From Massilia horti (GTDB lineage Bacteria; Pseudomonadota; Gammaproteobacteria; Burkholderiales; Burkholderiaceae_D), in NCBI RefSeq assembly GCF_004614195.1, contig NZ_SPUM01000045.1, positions 1 through 64,000 on the forward strand: DNA of 64,000 nt, written 5' to 3'. Within the stretch, counting starts at the first letter, position 1; every line of letters begins with the position of its first letter. Shown here in pieces: positions 7,437-17,019 of the stretch. Made by a program: the position numbers and the translations under genes. The notes under the pieces are model-generated. The model ran no database searches, was not told the DNA's origin, and was given only the letters and a program-made list of their open reading frames with translations.

Positions 7437-8099
7437 ATGGATCTGTTTAACTTGTTGCGCGAGGCCGCGCCGGTCATGCTGACCGGGGCGCTCTACACCT
7501 TGCTGTTCGCGCTGGCCTCGATGCTTGGCGGCCTGCTGCTTGGATTCCCGATTGCGCTCATGCGCATTTCGCCGTGGGCGCTGGTGCGCGCGCCGGCTGT
7601 GCTGTATGTGAGCGTCATGCGTGGCACGCCGCTGCTGGTGCAGCTGTTCGTGATTTACTACGGCCTGCCGAGCATCGGCATCGAATTCACCCCTGTCACT
7701 GCCGGCGTGCTGGCGCTCTCGCTCAATGCCGGCGCCTACCTGTCGGAGAGCCTGCGCGGCGCAATCGCGGCGATCGGCCAGGGCCAGTGGCGCGCCAGCT
7801 TCAGCCTTGGCCTCGGTTACTGGCAGACGCTGTACCACGTGGTGCTGCCGCAGGCGCTGCGGGTGGCGGTGCCGGCCATGAGCAATACCTTGATCAGCCT
7901 GATCAAGGACACCTCGCTGGTGTCGGTGATTACCATGACCGAACTGATGCTGGCCACCAAGGAAGTGATCGCGACCACCTTCCAGCCTTTGCCGCTCTAC
8001 ATTGCGGCGGCAGCCATCTACTGGTTGCTGAGCCTGGCCTTCGAGCAGTTGCAGCGGCGTGCCGAGCGCCGCCTGAACCGGGCGCATCTGCAACACTAG
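7437..8099 (+). CDS. Amino acid ABC transporter permease (HisM/GlnP family)
   Basis: A 220-residue inner-membrane permease of the polar amino acid uptake family. Five hydrophobic segments are visible. The R-G-T-P-L-L-V-Q motif near residue 62-70 and the coupling-helix EAA region (G-x-x-x-x-Q-T-L-Y-H-V-V-L-P-Q-A) are typical. Only one permease gene is present, so it would act as a homodimer. It starts 14 bases after the binding-protein gene. Normally an ATPase gene of the GlnQ/TcyN type follows; here the next gene is an unrelated signalling protein, so the ATPase must be supplied from elsewhere. Confidence 0.9.
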   Translation: MDLFNLLREAAPVMLTGALYTLLFALASMLGGLLLGFPIALMRISPWALVRAPAVLYVSVMRGTPLLVQLFVIYYGLPSIGIEFTPVTAGVLALSLNAGAYLSESLRGAIAAIGQGQWRASFSLGLGYWQTLYHVVLPQALRVAVPAMSNTLISLIKDTSLVSVITMTELMLATKEVIATTFQPLPLYIAAAAIYWLLSLAFEQLQRRAERRLNRAHLQH

Positions 8100-8172
8100 C
8101 TCGACAGCAAGCGCGAGGCCGTGCTAGGCTTCCTGTTACATATTGTAATTTCGTCAGCTCGCGTGAGGTGCG

Positions 8173-10317
8173 ATGGACAACGACGATGTGCAGGCAGCCA
8201 GGCAGGGTGAATGCGCGCCGGGCGATCCGTCCCTGGCGGACGAGCAGCTCGACAGTGGGGTGACCATCGAACGGCTGCGGCGCGAGCAGGAACAGGCGCG
8301 CTACAACGAGTTGTACCTGCTGGCACCAAGCGGCTACTTTGTCGTCGCCTTCGACGGCACGATCCTGCAGGCCAACCTGGCCGGCGCCCAGATGCTCGGC
8401 TTTGCGCGCGGCCGGCCCGGCAACCTGCGCCTGCGCAGCTTTGTCGAGCCAGGCCACCGGGCTGACTTCGACGGTTTTTTCCAGCAGGCGCTCAACGACA
8501 GCGAACCCAGGCGCTGCCGCCTGCCGCTGCGGCTGGCGCAGCACGCGCAGGCGATTGATGTCACCCTGGTCGGCAGCGCCGACGGCAGCGGCCAGGCCTG
8601 CCGCATCGTGGTCGAACCGGTCGAGGGCCGGCTCGAAGCGCTCGAGCGCAGCGAGGAACGGTTCCGCCGCATCGTGCACTGTGCCGACGAGGGCATCTGG
8701 GAAGTCGACGCCTTTGGCCGCACCACCTTCGTCAACCCCAAGATGGCGGCGCTGCTCGGCTACCCGATCGAGGACATCCTGGACCAGCCCCTGTCGCGCT
8801 TCATGGACGAGGAGGGCAAGGCGCTGCTCGAGCGTAGCATCGCGCGGCGCCGCCAGGGCCTGGTCGAGCGCCACGAGCTCAAGTTCATACCGAAGGACGG
8901 CAGCGCGATGTGGGTCAGCGTCGCGACCAATGCGATCTTCGATCCTTCCGGCCGCTACCTGGGCGCGCTGGCGCTGGTGTCGGACATCACCCAGCAGCGC
9001 GCCTCGGCCGAACGCATCTGGCACCAGGCCAACTTCGACGAACTGACCGGGCTGCCGAACCGGCACATGTTCCGCGACCGGATGCGCCAGGAGATGCGCA
9101 AGGCCGACCGCAGCGCCGCCTTCCTGGCGCTGCTGTACATCGACCTGGACCGCTTCAAGGAGGTCAACGACCGCCTCGGGCACGCGATGGGTGACCTGCT
9201 GCTGGCGGAAGCGGCGCGCCGGATCGCCGGCTGCGTGCGCGCGTCCGACACCCTGGCGCGCCTGGGCGGGGACGAATTCACCGTGCTCCTGGCGGGGCTG
9301 GAGCGGGTCGGCAGCGTCGACCGCATCGCCCAGTCCATCATCGATGCGCTGGCGAAGCCCTTCGTGCTGGCCGGCGAGCAGGCCGAGATATCGGCTTCGA
9401 TCGGCATTGCGCTCTATCCGCCCGATGCCCGCGAAATGGCGGACCTGATCGCGCACGCCGACCAGGCGATGTACGCCTCCAAGAAGGCCGGCCGCAACCG
9501 CTATAGCTACTTCACGCCCGACCTGCAGGAAGCGGCGCTGGCGCGCCAGAACATCGCAATCGACCTGCGCGCGGCGCTGGCAAACAGGCAGTTCGAGATC
9601 TGGTACCAGCCGATCATCTCGCTCGCCACCGGCGTGGTGCACAAGGCCGAGGCGCTGCTGCGCTGGCGCCACCCGACGCGCGGCCTGCTCGGGCCTGCCG
9701 AATTCATTCCCTTCGCCGAAACCAGCGGCCTGATCGTGGAACTGGGCGACTGGGTGTTCCGCGAGGCGGCGCGCCAGGTGCAGCGCTGGCAGCGCTCGAT
9801 CGACCCGCAGTTCCAAGTCACGGTCAACAAATCGCCGGTGCAGTTCCGGCGCGACGCGGCGCTTTACCAGGCGTGGCTGGACTACCTGCGCGAGCTGCAG
9901 CTACCGCCGCAAAGCATCATCATCGAGATCAACGAAGGCGTGCTGCTCGATGGCGTCGACCAGGTCATCGAGCGCCTGCGCCGGTACAAGGCGATGGGGC
10001 TGCAGGTGGCGCTCGACCACTTCGGCACGGGTTACTCGTCGCTGTCGCACCTGAAGCGGTTTGACATCGACTACGTGAAGATCGACCAGACGTTCGCCAC
10101 GACCCTGGAGGACGATGTGGGGGACCTTGCGCTGTGCGAGGCGATCATCGTGATGGCCCACAAGCTGGGGCTCAAGGTGGTGGCGGAAGGCGTGGAGACG
10201 CGGGTGCAGCGCGCGCTCCTGCAGGACGCCGGCTGCGATTACGCGCAGGGCTTCATGTTCGCGCGGCCGATGCAGCCAGAAGAATTCGAGGCGATGGCCA
10301 AGGCGTCGCGGGAATAA
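8173..10317 (+). CDS. PAS-PAS-GGDEF-EAL cyclic-di-GMP signalling protein
   Basis: A 714-residue soluble protein that should make and possibly break c-di-GMP. Order: a first PAS-like domain (about 45-130), a second PAS (about 165-280), GGDEF (about 290-450) and EAL (about 465-705). The cyclase active site is intact (GGDEF at 365-369), and the product-inhibition I-site RASD (356-359) is present. The EAL domain has E-A-L at 493-495, V-N-K-S, E-I-N-E-G, K-I-D and A-E-G-V-E-T. However, the usual D-D-F-G-T-G-Y metal motif reads D-H-F-G-T-G-Y (His616 in place of the second Asp). This could weaken phosphodiesterase activity and bias the protein toward synthesis; that is inference. A GTGAGGTG ribosome-binding site lies just before the ATG. 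Monocistronic. Confidence 0.92.
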   Translation: MDNDDVQAARQGECAPGDPSLADEQLDSGVTIERLRREQEQARYNELYLLAPSGYFVVAFDGTILQANLAGAQMLGFARGRPGNLRLRSFVEPGHRADFDGFFQQALNDSEPRRCRLPLRLAQHAQAIDVTLVGSADGSGQACRIVVEPVEGRLEALERSEERFRRIVHCADEGIWEVDAFGRTTFVNPKMAALLGYPIEDILDQPLSRFMDEEGKALLERSIARRRQGLVERHELKFIPKDGSAMWVSVATNAIFDPSGRYLGALALVSDITQQRASAERIWHQANFDELTGLPNRHMFRDRMRQEMRKADRSAAFLALLYIDLDRFKEVNDRLGHAMGDLLLAEAARRIAGCVRASDTLARLGGDEFTVLLAGLERVGSVDRIAQSIIDALAKPFVLAGEQAEISASIGIALYPPDAREMADLIAHADQAMYASKKAGRNRYSYFTPDLQEAALARQNIAIDLRAALANRQFEIWYQPIISLATGVVHKAEALLRWRHPTRGLLGPAEFIPFAETSGLIVELGDWVFREAARQVQRWQRSIDPQFQVTVNKSPVQFRRDAALYQAWLDYLRELQLPPQSIIIEINEGVLLDGVDQVIERLRRYKAMGLQVALDHFGTGYSSLSHLKRFDIDYVKIDQTFATTLEDDVGDLALCEAIIVMAHKLGLKVVAEGVETRVQRALLQDAGCDYAQGFMFARPMQPEEFEAMAKASRE

Positions 10318-10374
10318 ACCGTCGGGCCTGCGGCGCGAAAATATCGTAACGTGAATCACCAGCGCACGAAAGAT

Positions 10375-10470
10375 GGCACGTCGTTCCCGGGCTCGGCGCC
10401 CCCCCATAGGCAGCGTGATATGGACGTTCAGCATGGGTCCCCGCCTGCGCGGGGACGAGGGCCAACTACT
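10375..10470. repeat. REP-like intergenic repeat (family B)
   Basis: Between two convergent genes lies a segment with a G-rich/C-rich palindrome (GTCCCCGC CTGC GCGGGGAC, 10438-10456) and a C-run followed by CATAG (about 10400-10410). A related arrangement (GTCGTTCCCGG, a C-run followed by CATAG, and a CCCGCCTTCGCG-type palindrome) occurs at 37905-38115. Such REP-type sequences are common between genes of Burkholderiales. The hairpin can also act as a terminator for either gene. Confidence 0.55.
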
Positions 10471-10474
10471 GGGC

Positions 10475-12151
10475 TTACATGTTCGGATAATTCGGCCCGC
10501 CGCCGCCTTCCGGCGTGACCCACACGATGTTCTGCGACGGGTCCTTGATGTCGCAGGTCTTGCAGTGCACGCAGTTTTGGGCGTTGATCTGCAGGCGGTC
10601 CTTGCCTTCTTCGGTCTTGACGAACTCATAGACGCCGGCCGGGCAGTAGCGCTGCTCGGGACCGGCAAACCGCGCCAGGTTCACGTCCACCGGCACGTCC
10701 TGGTTCTTGAGCGTCAGGTGCACCGGCTGGTCTTCCGCATGATTGGTGTTCGAGATGAACACCGACGACAGGCGGTCGAACGTCAGCTTGCCGTCCGGCT
10801 TGGGGTACGCGATTGGCTTGAATTGGTCGGCGGTCTGCAGGCATTCATGGTCGGCGTGCTGGTGGTGCAGCGTCCATGGCGCCTTGCCGCGAAAGACGAT
10901 CTGGTCGATGCCGGTCATGATCGTGCCCAGCATCAGGCCCTTGCTCATCCACGGCTTGAAGTTGCGCGCCACGTGCAGTTCTTCATGCAGCCACGATTGC
11001 TCGAAGGAGGCCGGGTAGCTCACCAGCTCGTCGCCCTGCCGGTTCTCGGAGAGCGCGGCGAACGCCGAATCGGCGGCCAGCATGCCGGTCTTGATCGCGG
11101 CGTGGCTGCCCTTGATGCGGCTCACATTAAGGAAACCGGCATCGCAGCCGATCAGCGCGCCGCCCGGGAATACCAGCTTGGGCAGCGATTGCAGGCCGCC
11201 CGCCGTGATCGCGCGGGCCCCGTAGGAGATGCGTTTGCCGCCTTCGAAGAAGGTGCGGATCGCCGGGTGCGTCTTGTAGCGCTGGAATTCTTCGTACGGC
11301 GACAGGTACGGATTCCGGTAAGCCAGCCCGACGACGAAGCCGACCGCGACCTGGTTGTTCTCCAGGTGATACAGGAACGAGCCACCATAGGTGTCGTTGT
11401 CGAGCGGCCAGCCGGCGCTGTGGATCACCAGGCCGGGCTGGTGCTTGGCCGGATCGATCTCCCACAGCTCCTTGATGCCGATGCCGTAGGTCTGCGGGTC
11501 CTTGCCCTTGTTCAGGTCATACTTCGCGATCAGCTGCTTGCCCAAGTGGCCGCGCGATCCTTCCGCAAACAGGGTGTACTTGGCGTGCAGTTCCATGCCG
11601 AGCTGGAAGGCGTCGGTCGGCTGGCCTTCGCGGTTCACGCCCATGTTGCCGGTGGCGACGCCCTTGACCGAGCCGTCGTCGTTGTACAGCACTTCCGCTG
11701 CCGCGAAGCCGGGGAAGATTTCGACGCCAAGTGCTTCGGCCTGCTGGCCGAGCCAGCGTACGACGTTGCCCAGCGAGATGACGTAATTGCCGTGGTTGGT
11801 CAGGGCCTTGGGCACCATGAAGTTAGGCGTCCGGTAGGCTTTGGTTTCGGTCAGGAACAGGACCTGGTCCTCGGTGACGGGCGTGTTCAGCGGGGCGCCG
11901 AGTTCCTTCCAGTTCGGGAACAGTTCGTTCAGGGCGATCGGATCCATCACGGCGCCGGACAGGATGTGCGCACCGATCTCGCTGCCTTTTTCCAGGACGC
12001 AGACCGACACTTCCTTGCCCCGTTCGGCCGCCAGCTGCTTCAGGCGGATTGCCGCCGACAGCCCCGCCGGGCCGCCGCCGACAATGACCACGTCGTACTC
12101 CATCGATTCGCGCGGTCCGTATTGATCGAGGATGTTGTTTGTCTCTGTCAT
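10475..12151 (-). CDS. Electron transfer flavoprotein-ubiquinone oxidoreductase (ETF-QO)
   Basis: A 558-residue membrane-associated flavoprotein that passes electrons from ETF (reduced by acyl-CoA and amino-acid dehydrogenases) to ubiquinone. FAD-binding Rossmann motif GGGPAG at 25-30. The C-terminal 4Fe-4S ferredoxin-like domain has the ligands Cys503 (YCPAG) and Cys527, Cys530, Cys533 (CVHCKTC), followed by the family C-terminus [18 protein letters not shown]. The IGCDAGFLN and S-x-I-K-G segments are also family marks. The length is typical (about 550). No other genes in the transcription unit. Its presence fits beta-oxidation and ketone-body metabolism suggested by scoAB and bdhA. Confidence 0.95.
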   Translation of the reverse strand: MTETNNILDQYGPRESMEYDVVIVGGGPAGLSAAIRLKQLAAERGKEVSVCVLEKGSEIGAHILSGAVMDPIALNELFPNWKELGAPLNTPVTEDQVLFLTETKAYRTPNFMVPKALTNHGNYVISLGNVVRWLGQQAEALGVEIFPGFAAAEVLYNDDGSVKGVATGNMGVNREGQPTDAFQLGMELHAKYTLFAEGSRGHLGKQLIAKYDLNKGKDPQTYGIGIKELWEIDPAKHQPGLVIHSAGWPLDNDTYGGSFLYHLENNQVAVGFVVGLAYRNPYLSPYEEFQRYKTHPAIRTFFEGGKRISYGARAITAGGLQSLPKLVFPGGALIGCDAGFLNVSRIKGSHAAIKTGMLAADSAFAALSENRQGDELVSYPASFEQSWLHEELHVARNFKPWMSKGLMLGTIMTGIDQIVFRGKAPWTLHHQHADHECLQTADQFKPIAYPKPDGKLTFDRLSSVFISNTNHAEDQPVHLTLKNQDVPVDVNLARFAGPEQRYCPAGVYEFVKTEEGKDRLQINAQNCVHCKTCDIKDPSQNIVWVTPEGGGGPNYPNM

Positions 12152-12327
12152 CGTTGTATGTATGATTGAAAAAATTTAAGCACGAGTGTGCGGCTTTTTG
12201 ATGCTGATTGCAACTTGGCCAGTCATTTTACGAGGATTATTAGACACGGCAATCTAAACTGGCAATTTGTGTAATGATTACGGCATCCCAGCGAGCCGTA
12301 GTGCGCGAACATCAACAGGAGCCGACC

Positions 12328-13104
12328 GTGGGCATAGAAGTGAACTTTGAAGGCAAGATTGCGATGGTGACTGGCGCCTCGGGCGGGTTGGGCGCGCGGT
12401 TTGCGAAGGCGCTGGCCAACGCCGGTGCGCAGGTCGTGCTGGCCTCGCGCCGGGTCGAGCGCCTGAAGGAATTGCGTGCCGAGATCGAATCGGAGGGCGG
12501 CGCCGCGCACGTGGTTGAGCTGGACGTGACCGACCTTGCCAGTATCAAGGCCGCGGTCGCGCATGCCGAGACCGAGGCCGGTCCGCTCGACATCCTGGTC
12601 AACAATTCGGGCGTCTCGAGCACCCAGCGCCTGCTGGACGTGTCCGAGGAGGATTACACCTACGTGATGGACACCAACCTGCGTGGCGCGTTTTTCGTGG
12701 CGCAGCAGGTGGCCAAGCGCATGATCGCGCGCGCCAAGGGCGATCCGAGAAAGCAGCACAGGATCGTGAACATCGCTTCGGTAGCGGGCCTGCGGGTGCT
12801 GCCGCAGATCGGCGTGTATTGCATGAGCAAGGCCGGCGTGGTGCAGATGACCAAGGCGATGGCGGTGGAGTGGGGCCGCTACGGCATCAACGTGAACGCG
12901 ATCTGTCCCGGCTACATTTCGACCGAGATGAACGAGGACTACTTCGAAACCGACCAGGGCAGGAAACTGCTCGACATGCTGCCGCGCAAGCGCCCGGGCA
13001 AGCCGGAAGACCTGGACGGGCTGCTGCTCCTGCTCGCGGCCGAGGAGTCGCACTTTATCAATGGTGCGGTGATTACCGCGGACGACGGCATGACGGCCCT
13101 GTAG
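12328..13104 (+). CDS. SDR-family oxidoreductase
   Basis: A 258-residue classical short-chain dehydrogenase/reductase. Cofactor motif T-G-A-S-G-G-L-G (15-22), NNSG (N-N-A-G equivalent), the catalytic Ser in NIASVAG, and Y164-x-x-x-K168 are all in place. ASRR at the end of beta-2 suggests NADP(H) preference. The start is a GTG at 12328, preceded by AGGAG eight bases upstream; an in-frame ATG 18 codons earlier lacks a ribosome-binding site. Substrate unknown; similar proteins near ETF genes are often annotated as 3-hydroxyacyl-CoA or 3-oxoacyl reductases. It is divergent from the ETF-QO gene with about 175 bases between. Confidence 0.85.
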   Translation: MGIEVNFEGKIAMVTGASGGLGARFAKALANAGAQVVLASRRVERLKELRAEIESEGGAAHVVELDVTDLASIKAAVAHAETEAGPLDILVNNSGVSSTQRLLDVSEEDYTYVMDTNLRGAFFVAQQVAKRMIARAKGDPRKQHRIVNIASVAGLRVLPQIGVYCMSKAGVVQMTKAMAVEWGRYGINVNAICPGYISTEMNEDYFETDQGRKLLDMLPRKRPGKPEDLDGLLLLLAAEESHFINGAVITADDGMTAL

Positions 13105-13119
13105 GCGAAGCCAGTCGCT

Positions 13120-13680
13120 CTAACGCGTTACGCCGACCAGCTTGTGCACCAGTTCCGACGAGGTTGCTGCCGCGAACTTGCGCATCAGCCGTGCGCGGTG
13201 CATTTCCACGGTGCGGGGCGACAGGTCGGTCTCGCGCGCGATCATCTTGCTGGTCTTGCCTTCGACCAAGAGCGCCGCGATCTCGCGTTCGCGCGGCGTC
13301 AGCTCGGCCGTCACCGGCCGCTTTTCACTGACATCCTCGAACGTCCAGACGCCGGCGCCGAGCGGGTCAAGCGAATTAAGCGCACGCCCCGTCACGTGGC
13401 ACCAGAATAATTCACCGTCCCCGCGGCGCATGATGCGCTCGTCCGAATAGCGGCCCCTGGCGTTCATGATCGGGATGATGCGGTCGCCCGTGCGCAAAAA
13501 CTCGTCCATGGTCGGATACAGTACCGAGAACGACTGGCCGTCCAACTGGCCGCGTTCATAGCCGAACATCGACGCCAGCGCCTCGTTGCCGGATTGAATC
13601 ACCCGGTTCACCGAAATGCACATGCCCACCGGCGCATGCTGGAAAATCATTTCGTAATCAATGGCGTATGATGGGTTCAT
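13120..13680 (-). CDS. PAS-LuxR transcriptional regulator, probable scoAB regulator
   Basis: A 186-residue regulator with an N-terminal PAS sensor domain (about 8-115; N-x-A-L-A-S-M-F-G-Y-E and a F-W-C-H-V-x-G core) and a C-terminal LuxR/FixJ-type helix-turn-helix (about 122-180; LTPREREIAALLVEGKTSK, then SPRTVEMHRARLMRKF). There is no receiver domain. The start at 13680 was chosen because the PAS fold begins there; upstream codons in the same frame look non-coding. It is divergent from scoAB with about 148 bases between, so control of ketoacid CoA-transferase expression is likely but unproven. It ends 15 bases after the convergent SDR gene. Confidence 0.8.
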   Translation of the reverse strand: MNPSYAIDYEMIFQHAPVGMCISVNRVIQSGNEALASMFGYERGQLDGQSFSVLYPTMDEFLRTGDRIIPIMNARGRYSDERIMRRGDGELFWCHVTGRALNSLDPLGAGVWTFEDVSEKRPVTAELTPREREIAALLVEGKTSKMIARETDLSPRTVEMHRARLMRKFAAATSSELVHKLVGVTR

Positions 13681-13828
13681 CGGGTCCAATTCGCGCTCGC
13701 TCGTGGGTAGGAAGCTGGTAGTTCTACTGTATTGTGCTTTCGCCGGGCGTATTTTATGCTGAGATTCTACTCTGCAGTACCGGGAACGCCCGGGGGCCTT
13801 CGGCTTAACCAAAAAAGGGGACACGAGT

Positions 13829-14527
13829 ATGAACAAAGTTTATCCTGACGCGAGATCGGCACTGGAGGGTGTCGTCAAGGACGGTCAGACCATCGCCGTG
13901 GGCGGCTTCGGCCTGTGTGGCATTCCGGAAGCGCTGATCACCGCGCTGCGCGATTCCGGCGTCAAGAACCTGACCGCGATCTCGAACAATGCCGGCGTCG
14001 ACGGCTTCGGTCTGGGCCTGCTGCTGCAGACGCGCCAGATCAAGAAGATGATTTCCTCGTACGTCGGCGAGAACAAGGAATTCGAACGCCAATACCTGGC
14101 CGGTGAACTCGAACTCGAATTCACCCCGCAGGGCACGCTGGCGGAAAAGCTGCGCGCCGGCGGCGCCGGCATTCCGGCCTTCTTTACCCGCACCGGCTAC
14201 GGCACCATCGTTGCCGAGGGCAAGGAAGAGCGCGAATTTGACGGCGAAATGTACGTCATGGAGCGTTCGCTGATGCCGGACGTATCGCTGGTCAAGGCCT
14301 ACATGGCGGACCGCGCCGGCAATCTCGTGTACCGCAAGACCGCGCGCAACTTCAATCCGAATGTCGCCACCGCGGGCAAGATCTGCATCGTGGAAGTCGA
14401 AAAGCTGGTCGAAGTCGGCGAGATCGATCCGGACCAGGTGCATACGCCGAGCATTTTCGTGCACCGCATCGTCCACAACCCGAACCCGGAAAAGCGCATC
14501 GAACAGCGCACCGTGCGTCCCAACTAA
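13829..14527 (+). CDS. scoA: 3-oxoacid CoA-transferase subunit A
   Basis: This is the 232-residue alpha subunit of succinyl-CoA:3-ketoacid CoA-transferase, which moves CoA from succinyl-CoA to acetoacetate so that ketone bodies can enter the acetyl-CoA pool. The N-terminal motif [11 protein letters not shown] (about 28-38) is diagnostic for subunit A. So are the S-N-N-A-G and [17 protein letters not shown] segments. GGGG lies about ten bases before the ATG. scoB follows 20 bases after the stop, forming an operon. AtoD-type transferases are close relatives, but the G-I-P-A-F-x-T-x-T-G-Y-G-T form fits ScoA. Confidence 0.93.
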   Translation: MNKVYPDARSALEGVVKDGQTIAVGGFGLCGIPEALITALRDSGVKNLTAISNNAGVDGFGLGLLLQTRQIKKMISSYVGENKEFERQYLAGELELEFTPQGTLAEKLRAGGAGIPAFFTRTGYGTIVAEGKEEREFDGEMYVMERSLMPDVSLVKAYMADRAGNLVYRKTARNFNPNVATAGKICIVEVEKLVEVGEIDPDQVHTPSIFVHRIVHNPNPEKRIEQRTVRPN

Positions 14528-14547
14528 GACCAGCATCGGAGACAAAC

Positions 14548-15198
14548 ATGGCATGGACTCGTGATCAAATGGCCGAACGCGCGGCCAAAGAACTGCAGGA
14601 CGGTTTCTACGTCAACCTGGGCATCGGTTTGCCGACGCTGGTCGCCAACTATGTTCCCAGCAACATGGAAGTGTGGCTGCAGTCGGAAAACGGCCTGCTC
14701 GGCATCGGCCCGTTCCCGCGCGACGACGAGGTCGATCCGGACCTGATCAACGCCGGCAAGCAGACCGTGACTGCGATCTCCGGCGCGTCGTTCTTCTCGT
14801 CGGCCGATTCGTTTGGCATGATCCGCGGCGGCAAGATCAACCTGGCGATCTTGGGCGCGATGCAGGTATCCGAGCACGGCGACCTGGCCAACTGGATGAT
14901 CCCCGGCAAAATGGTCAAGGGCATGGGCGGCGCAATGGACCTGGTGGCCGGCGTCAAGCGCGTCGTGGTGGTGATGGAACACGTGGCGACCGCCAAGGAT
15001 GGCACCAAGTCGCACAAGATCCTCAAGAAGTGCAACTTGCCGCTGACGGGCGTGGGCGTGGTCGACCGCATCATCACCGACCTGTGCGTCATCGATGTGA
15101 GCGGCGCCGGGCTGAAGGTGGTGGAACTGGCACCGGGCGTGACCAAGGAAGAGATTGCTGCCGCAACCGGCGCCGAGCTGGATTTGTCGGCGGTCTGA
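14548..15198 (+). CDS. scoB: 3-oxoacid CoA-transferase subunit B
   Basis: The 216-residue beta subunit, carrying the catalytic glutamate: S-E-N-G-L-L-G with Glu47, which forms the glutamyl-CoA intermediate. N-terminal [12 protein letters not shown] and the central [21 protein letters not shown] motif are typical. GGAGA lies about eight bases before the ATG. It is the last gene of the scoAB unit; a terminator follows about 90 bases later. With BdhA (29937-30731) it would allow growth on hydroxybutyrate or turnover of polyhydroxybutyrate. Confidence 0.94.
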   Translation: MAWTRDQMAERAAKELQDGFYVNLGIGLPTLVANYVPSNMEVWLQSENGLLGIGPFPRDDEVDPDLINAGKQTVTAISGASFFSSADSFGMIRGGKINLAILGAMQVSEHGDLANWMIPGKMVKGMGGAMDLVAGVKRVVVVMEHVATAKDGTKSHKILKKCNLPLTGVGVVDRIITDLCVIDVSGAGLKVVELAPGVTKEEIAAATGAELDLSAV

Positions 15199-15285
15199 TT
15201 ACGGCAATCGGCGCGTGGGCGAAATGCGCCCACGCCTGCCCGAACCGCTCTTATTTAATTTCCCACACATATTGCATTGTCTGAC

Positions 15286-15310
15286 AAAAGCCGGGCGAAC
15301 CCGGCTTTAC
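15286..15310. terminator. Bidirectional intrinsic terminator (scoB / blaR1-like)
   Basis: A perfect stem AAAGCCGGG/CCCGGCTTT with loop CGAA lies between two convergent genes, so it serves both. The core GCCGGGCGAACCCGGC recurs after both dctA copies (23551-23572, 25044-25059). Confidence 0.85.
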
Positions 15311-15325
15311 ATGGCCTGACTGTTC

Positions 15326-16591
15326 TTAGTGGGCCACCCACACGTACTGCATTTGCATCCATCCTTCCACCGGCTTGCCATTCTTGGTCGCAGGCTGGAA
15401 TTGGCATTTCGCGATGCCTTCCCGTGCCGCCTCGTCCAGGCTGCGATAGCCACTTGATTTCACCAAGCGCGAATCCTTGGCTGTGCCACTAGCGTCCACC
15501 AGGAATTGCAGTGTGACTGTGCCCTCATGGTTTGCGGCCAGGTCCTCTTGTGGCCAGACCGGCTTTGCGCAGGAACTGAATTTTGCAACGGCGCCCGTGT
15601 CGGGCAGAGTTGCCTGCGTTTCCTTTTCAGCAGTGGCACATGCCGACAGACCGATGCACAGGGCGGCCAGGCCGACCACGGGAAGGGCCGCCTTCCATTT
15701 CAGCGCCTGGGTCTGGGGACGTACCAATCGTTTGATGCGTGACATGAGATCTCCTCCGTTGGCCGCCTGGGCCAGGTGGTGGGTTGAGAACTGGAGTCGC
15801 TCCAGTTCGGAAAGGGCAAGGGCCAGGCGCCGTGGTTCGCCGAGCATCCTTGCGGCTAAATCGTCCGCGATCTGTTCGCGCTCGGTACGAATGCGATTCG
15901 AGATCCACCAGACCGCGGGGTGGTAAAACAGCAGGGTCTCGACCACGTTCTGGCCGAGATTGACGAGGTAGTCGAAACGCCTCACATGCGCCAGTTCGTG
16001 CGCGAGCAGCGCTTCGAGCAGTTCGGGCGGCATGCCGGACACCAGCGCGGCCGGCACCAGCACCACCGGGCGCCACCAACCGGCGGTGATCGGGCTGGCC
16101 AGGCCGTCGACCACGCGCAGGCGGACGTCACGCGTGATCCCGAACCTGGCGGCCATCTGGTCAATCCTAGCCTGCCAGTGGCGATCGTTGGCATTGCGCC
16201 CGGCCATCCGGCCGATCCACAGCAGGCCCAGCGCCATCCGCAGCGCCAGCGCGAGCGCGCAGGCGGCCCATAGCGCCACGATCAAGCCCAGCTTGTTGGC
16301 GAAGTATCCCACCAGATTTGCCGTGTTGACAGCGGGTCCATACGTGATCGCGGGTGCGCCGGTCATGGCGCCGCCCATCGAATTTGTCTCCGCAAGACGG
16401 ACCCAGAGATCGATGGCTGGCCAAACCAGACACAGCAGCAATGCGGAGCAGGCGAGCAGGTAGCGCGCATGCGGCCTGGCGTTGCGCAGCACAGTCAGGC
16501 CGATCGCGGTCGCGCAAGCGATCAACGCGCCTTGCCAGAGGAAGTGGACCAGCGTCCAGCCGATTGCCGGCACGAGCACGGAGGCATTCAT
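15326..16591 (-). CDS. BlaR1/MecR1-type M56 metallopeptidase with C-terminal TonB-like domain
   Basis: A 421-residue integral membrane protein. Four helices surround a cytoplasmic zinc-peptidase domain with HELAH at 198-202 and the downstream E-R-E-Q-I-A-D-D (glutamate ligand). After a last hydrophobic segment ending in an LSAC lipobox-like motif, a TonB C-terminal-like domain (about 345-421; G-T-V-T-L-Q-F-L-V-D-A-S-G and Y-R-S-L-D-E-A-A) replaces the penicillin-sensor domain of true BlaR1. It should therefore sense something other than beta-lactams through a periplasmic TonB-like module, then cleave or release the BlaI-type repressor. It overlaps that repressor gene by four bases (ATGA), a translationally coupled pair. 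Confidence 0.88.
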   Translation of the reverse strand: MNASVLVPAIGWTLVHFLWQGALIACATAIGLTVLRNARPHARYLLACSALLLCLVWPAIDLWVRLAETNSMGGAMTGAPAITYGPAVNTANLVGYFANKLGLIVALWAACALALALRMALGLLWIGRMAGRNANDRHWQARIDQMAARFGITRDVRLRVVDGLASPITAGWWRPVVLVPAALVSGMPPELLEALLAHELAHVRRFDYLVNLGQNVVETLLFYHPAVWWISNRIRTEREQIADDLAARMLGEPRRLALALSELERLQFSTHHLAQAANGGDLMSRIKRLVRPQTQALKWKAALPVVGLAALCIGLSACATAEKETQATLPDTGAVAKFSSCAKPVWPQEDLAANHEGTVTLQFLVDASGTAKDSRLVKSSGYRSLDEAAREGIAKCQFQPATKNGKPVEGWMQMQYVWVAH

Positions 16592-16971
16592 TCCTTGTCC
16601 TCCTTGAGCAGCTTCTCGATTTCTTCGCGTTCTTTTTTCGAGATGCCGGTCTTCAGGGCCGCCAGCACCAGCGCCTTGGCCGAGCCCGAGAACGCGCGCT
16701 GCATCAGGTCCTTCAGCAGATTGGTCTGCAGCGAATCCTTCGGCTGCGCCGGGGCGTAGACGTGGGAGCGTTCGCTCTCGTCACGGATCAGCAGCCCTTT
16801 GCTGTGCATCACTTGCATGAGGCGCAGGACGTTGGCGTAGGTTACTTCCGGGCGGTCCCGTTGGATCTGCTGATGAACCTGCTTCGCAGTTGCCGAGCCG
16901 AGTGGCCACAGCACTTGCAACAGGTCGAGTTCGGCCGCCGTCGGTTTGGAGGGTGCGGGGGTCTTGGCCAT
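16588..16971 (-). CDS. BlaI/MecI/CopY-family transcriptional repressor
   Basis: A 127-residue repressor with an N-terminal winged helix (about 10-80; L-D-L-L-Q-V-L-W and V-T-Y-A-N-V-L-R-L-M-Q-V-M-H-S-K-G-L-L, the recognition helix and wing) and a C-terminal dimerisation helix. In this family the membrane peptidase encoded next door triggers proteolysis of the repressor. AAGGA lies six bases upstream of the ATG. Two 16-bp palindromes in the region between this gene and the divergent SIMPL gene (17020-17035 and 17075-17090) are probable binding sites, so it likely represses both its own operon and the divergent one. Confidence 0.9.
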   Translation of the reverse strand: MAKTPAPSKPTAAELDLLQVLWPLGSATAKQVHQQIQRDRPEVTYANVLRLMQVMHSKGLLIRDESERSHVYAPAQPKDSLQTNLLKDLMQRAFSGSAKALVLAALKTGISKKEREEIEKLLKEDKE

Positions 16972-17019
16972 GACTGTTCCTTACGAAAATAACATGAACA
17001 ACATTTAGACTATCTTTTC

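Noticed and set aside
7930..9816. Minus-strand open frame of 628 codons
   Set aside because: It is antisense to the GGDEF-EAL gene, which has complete domains on the plus strand.
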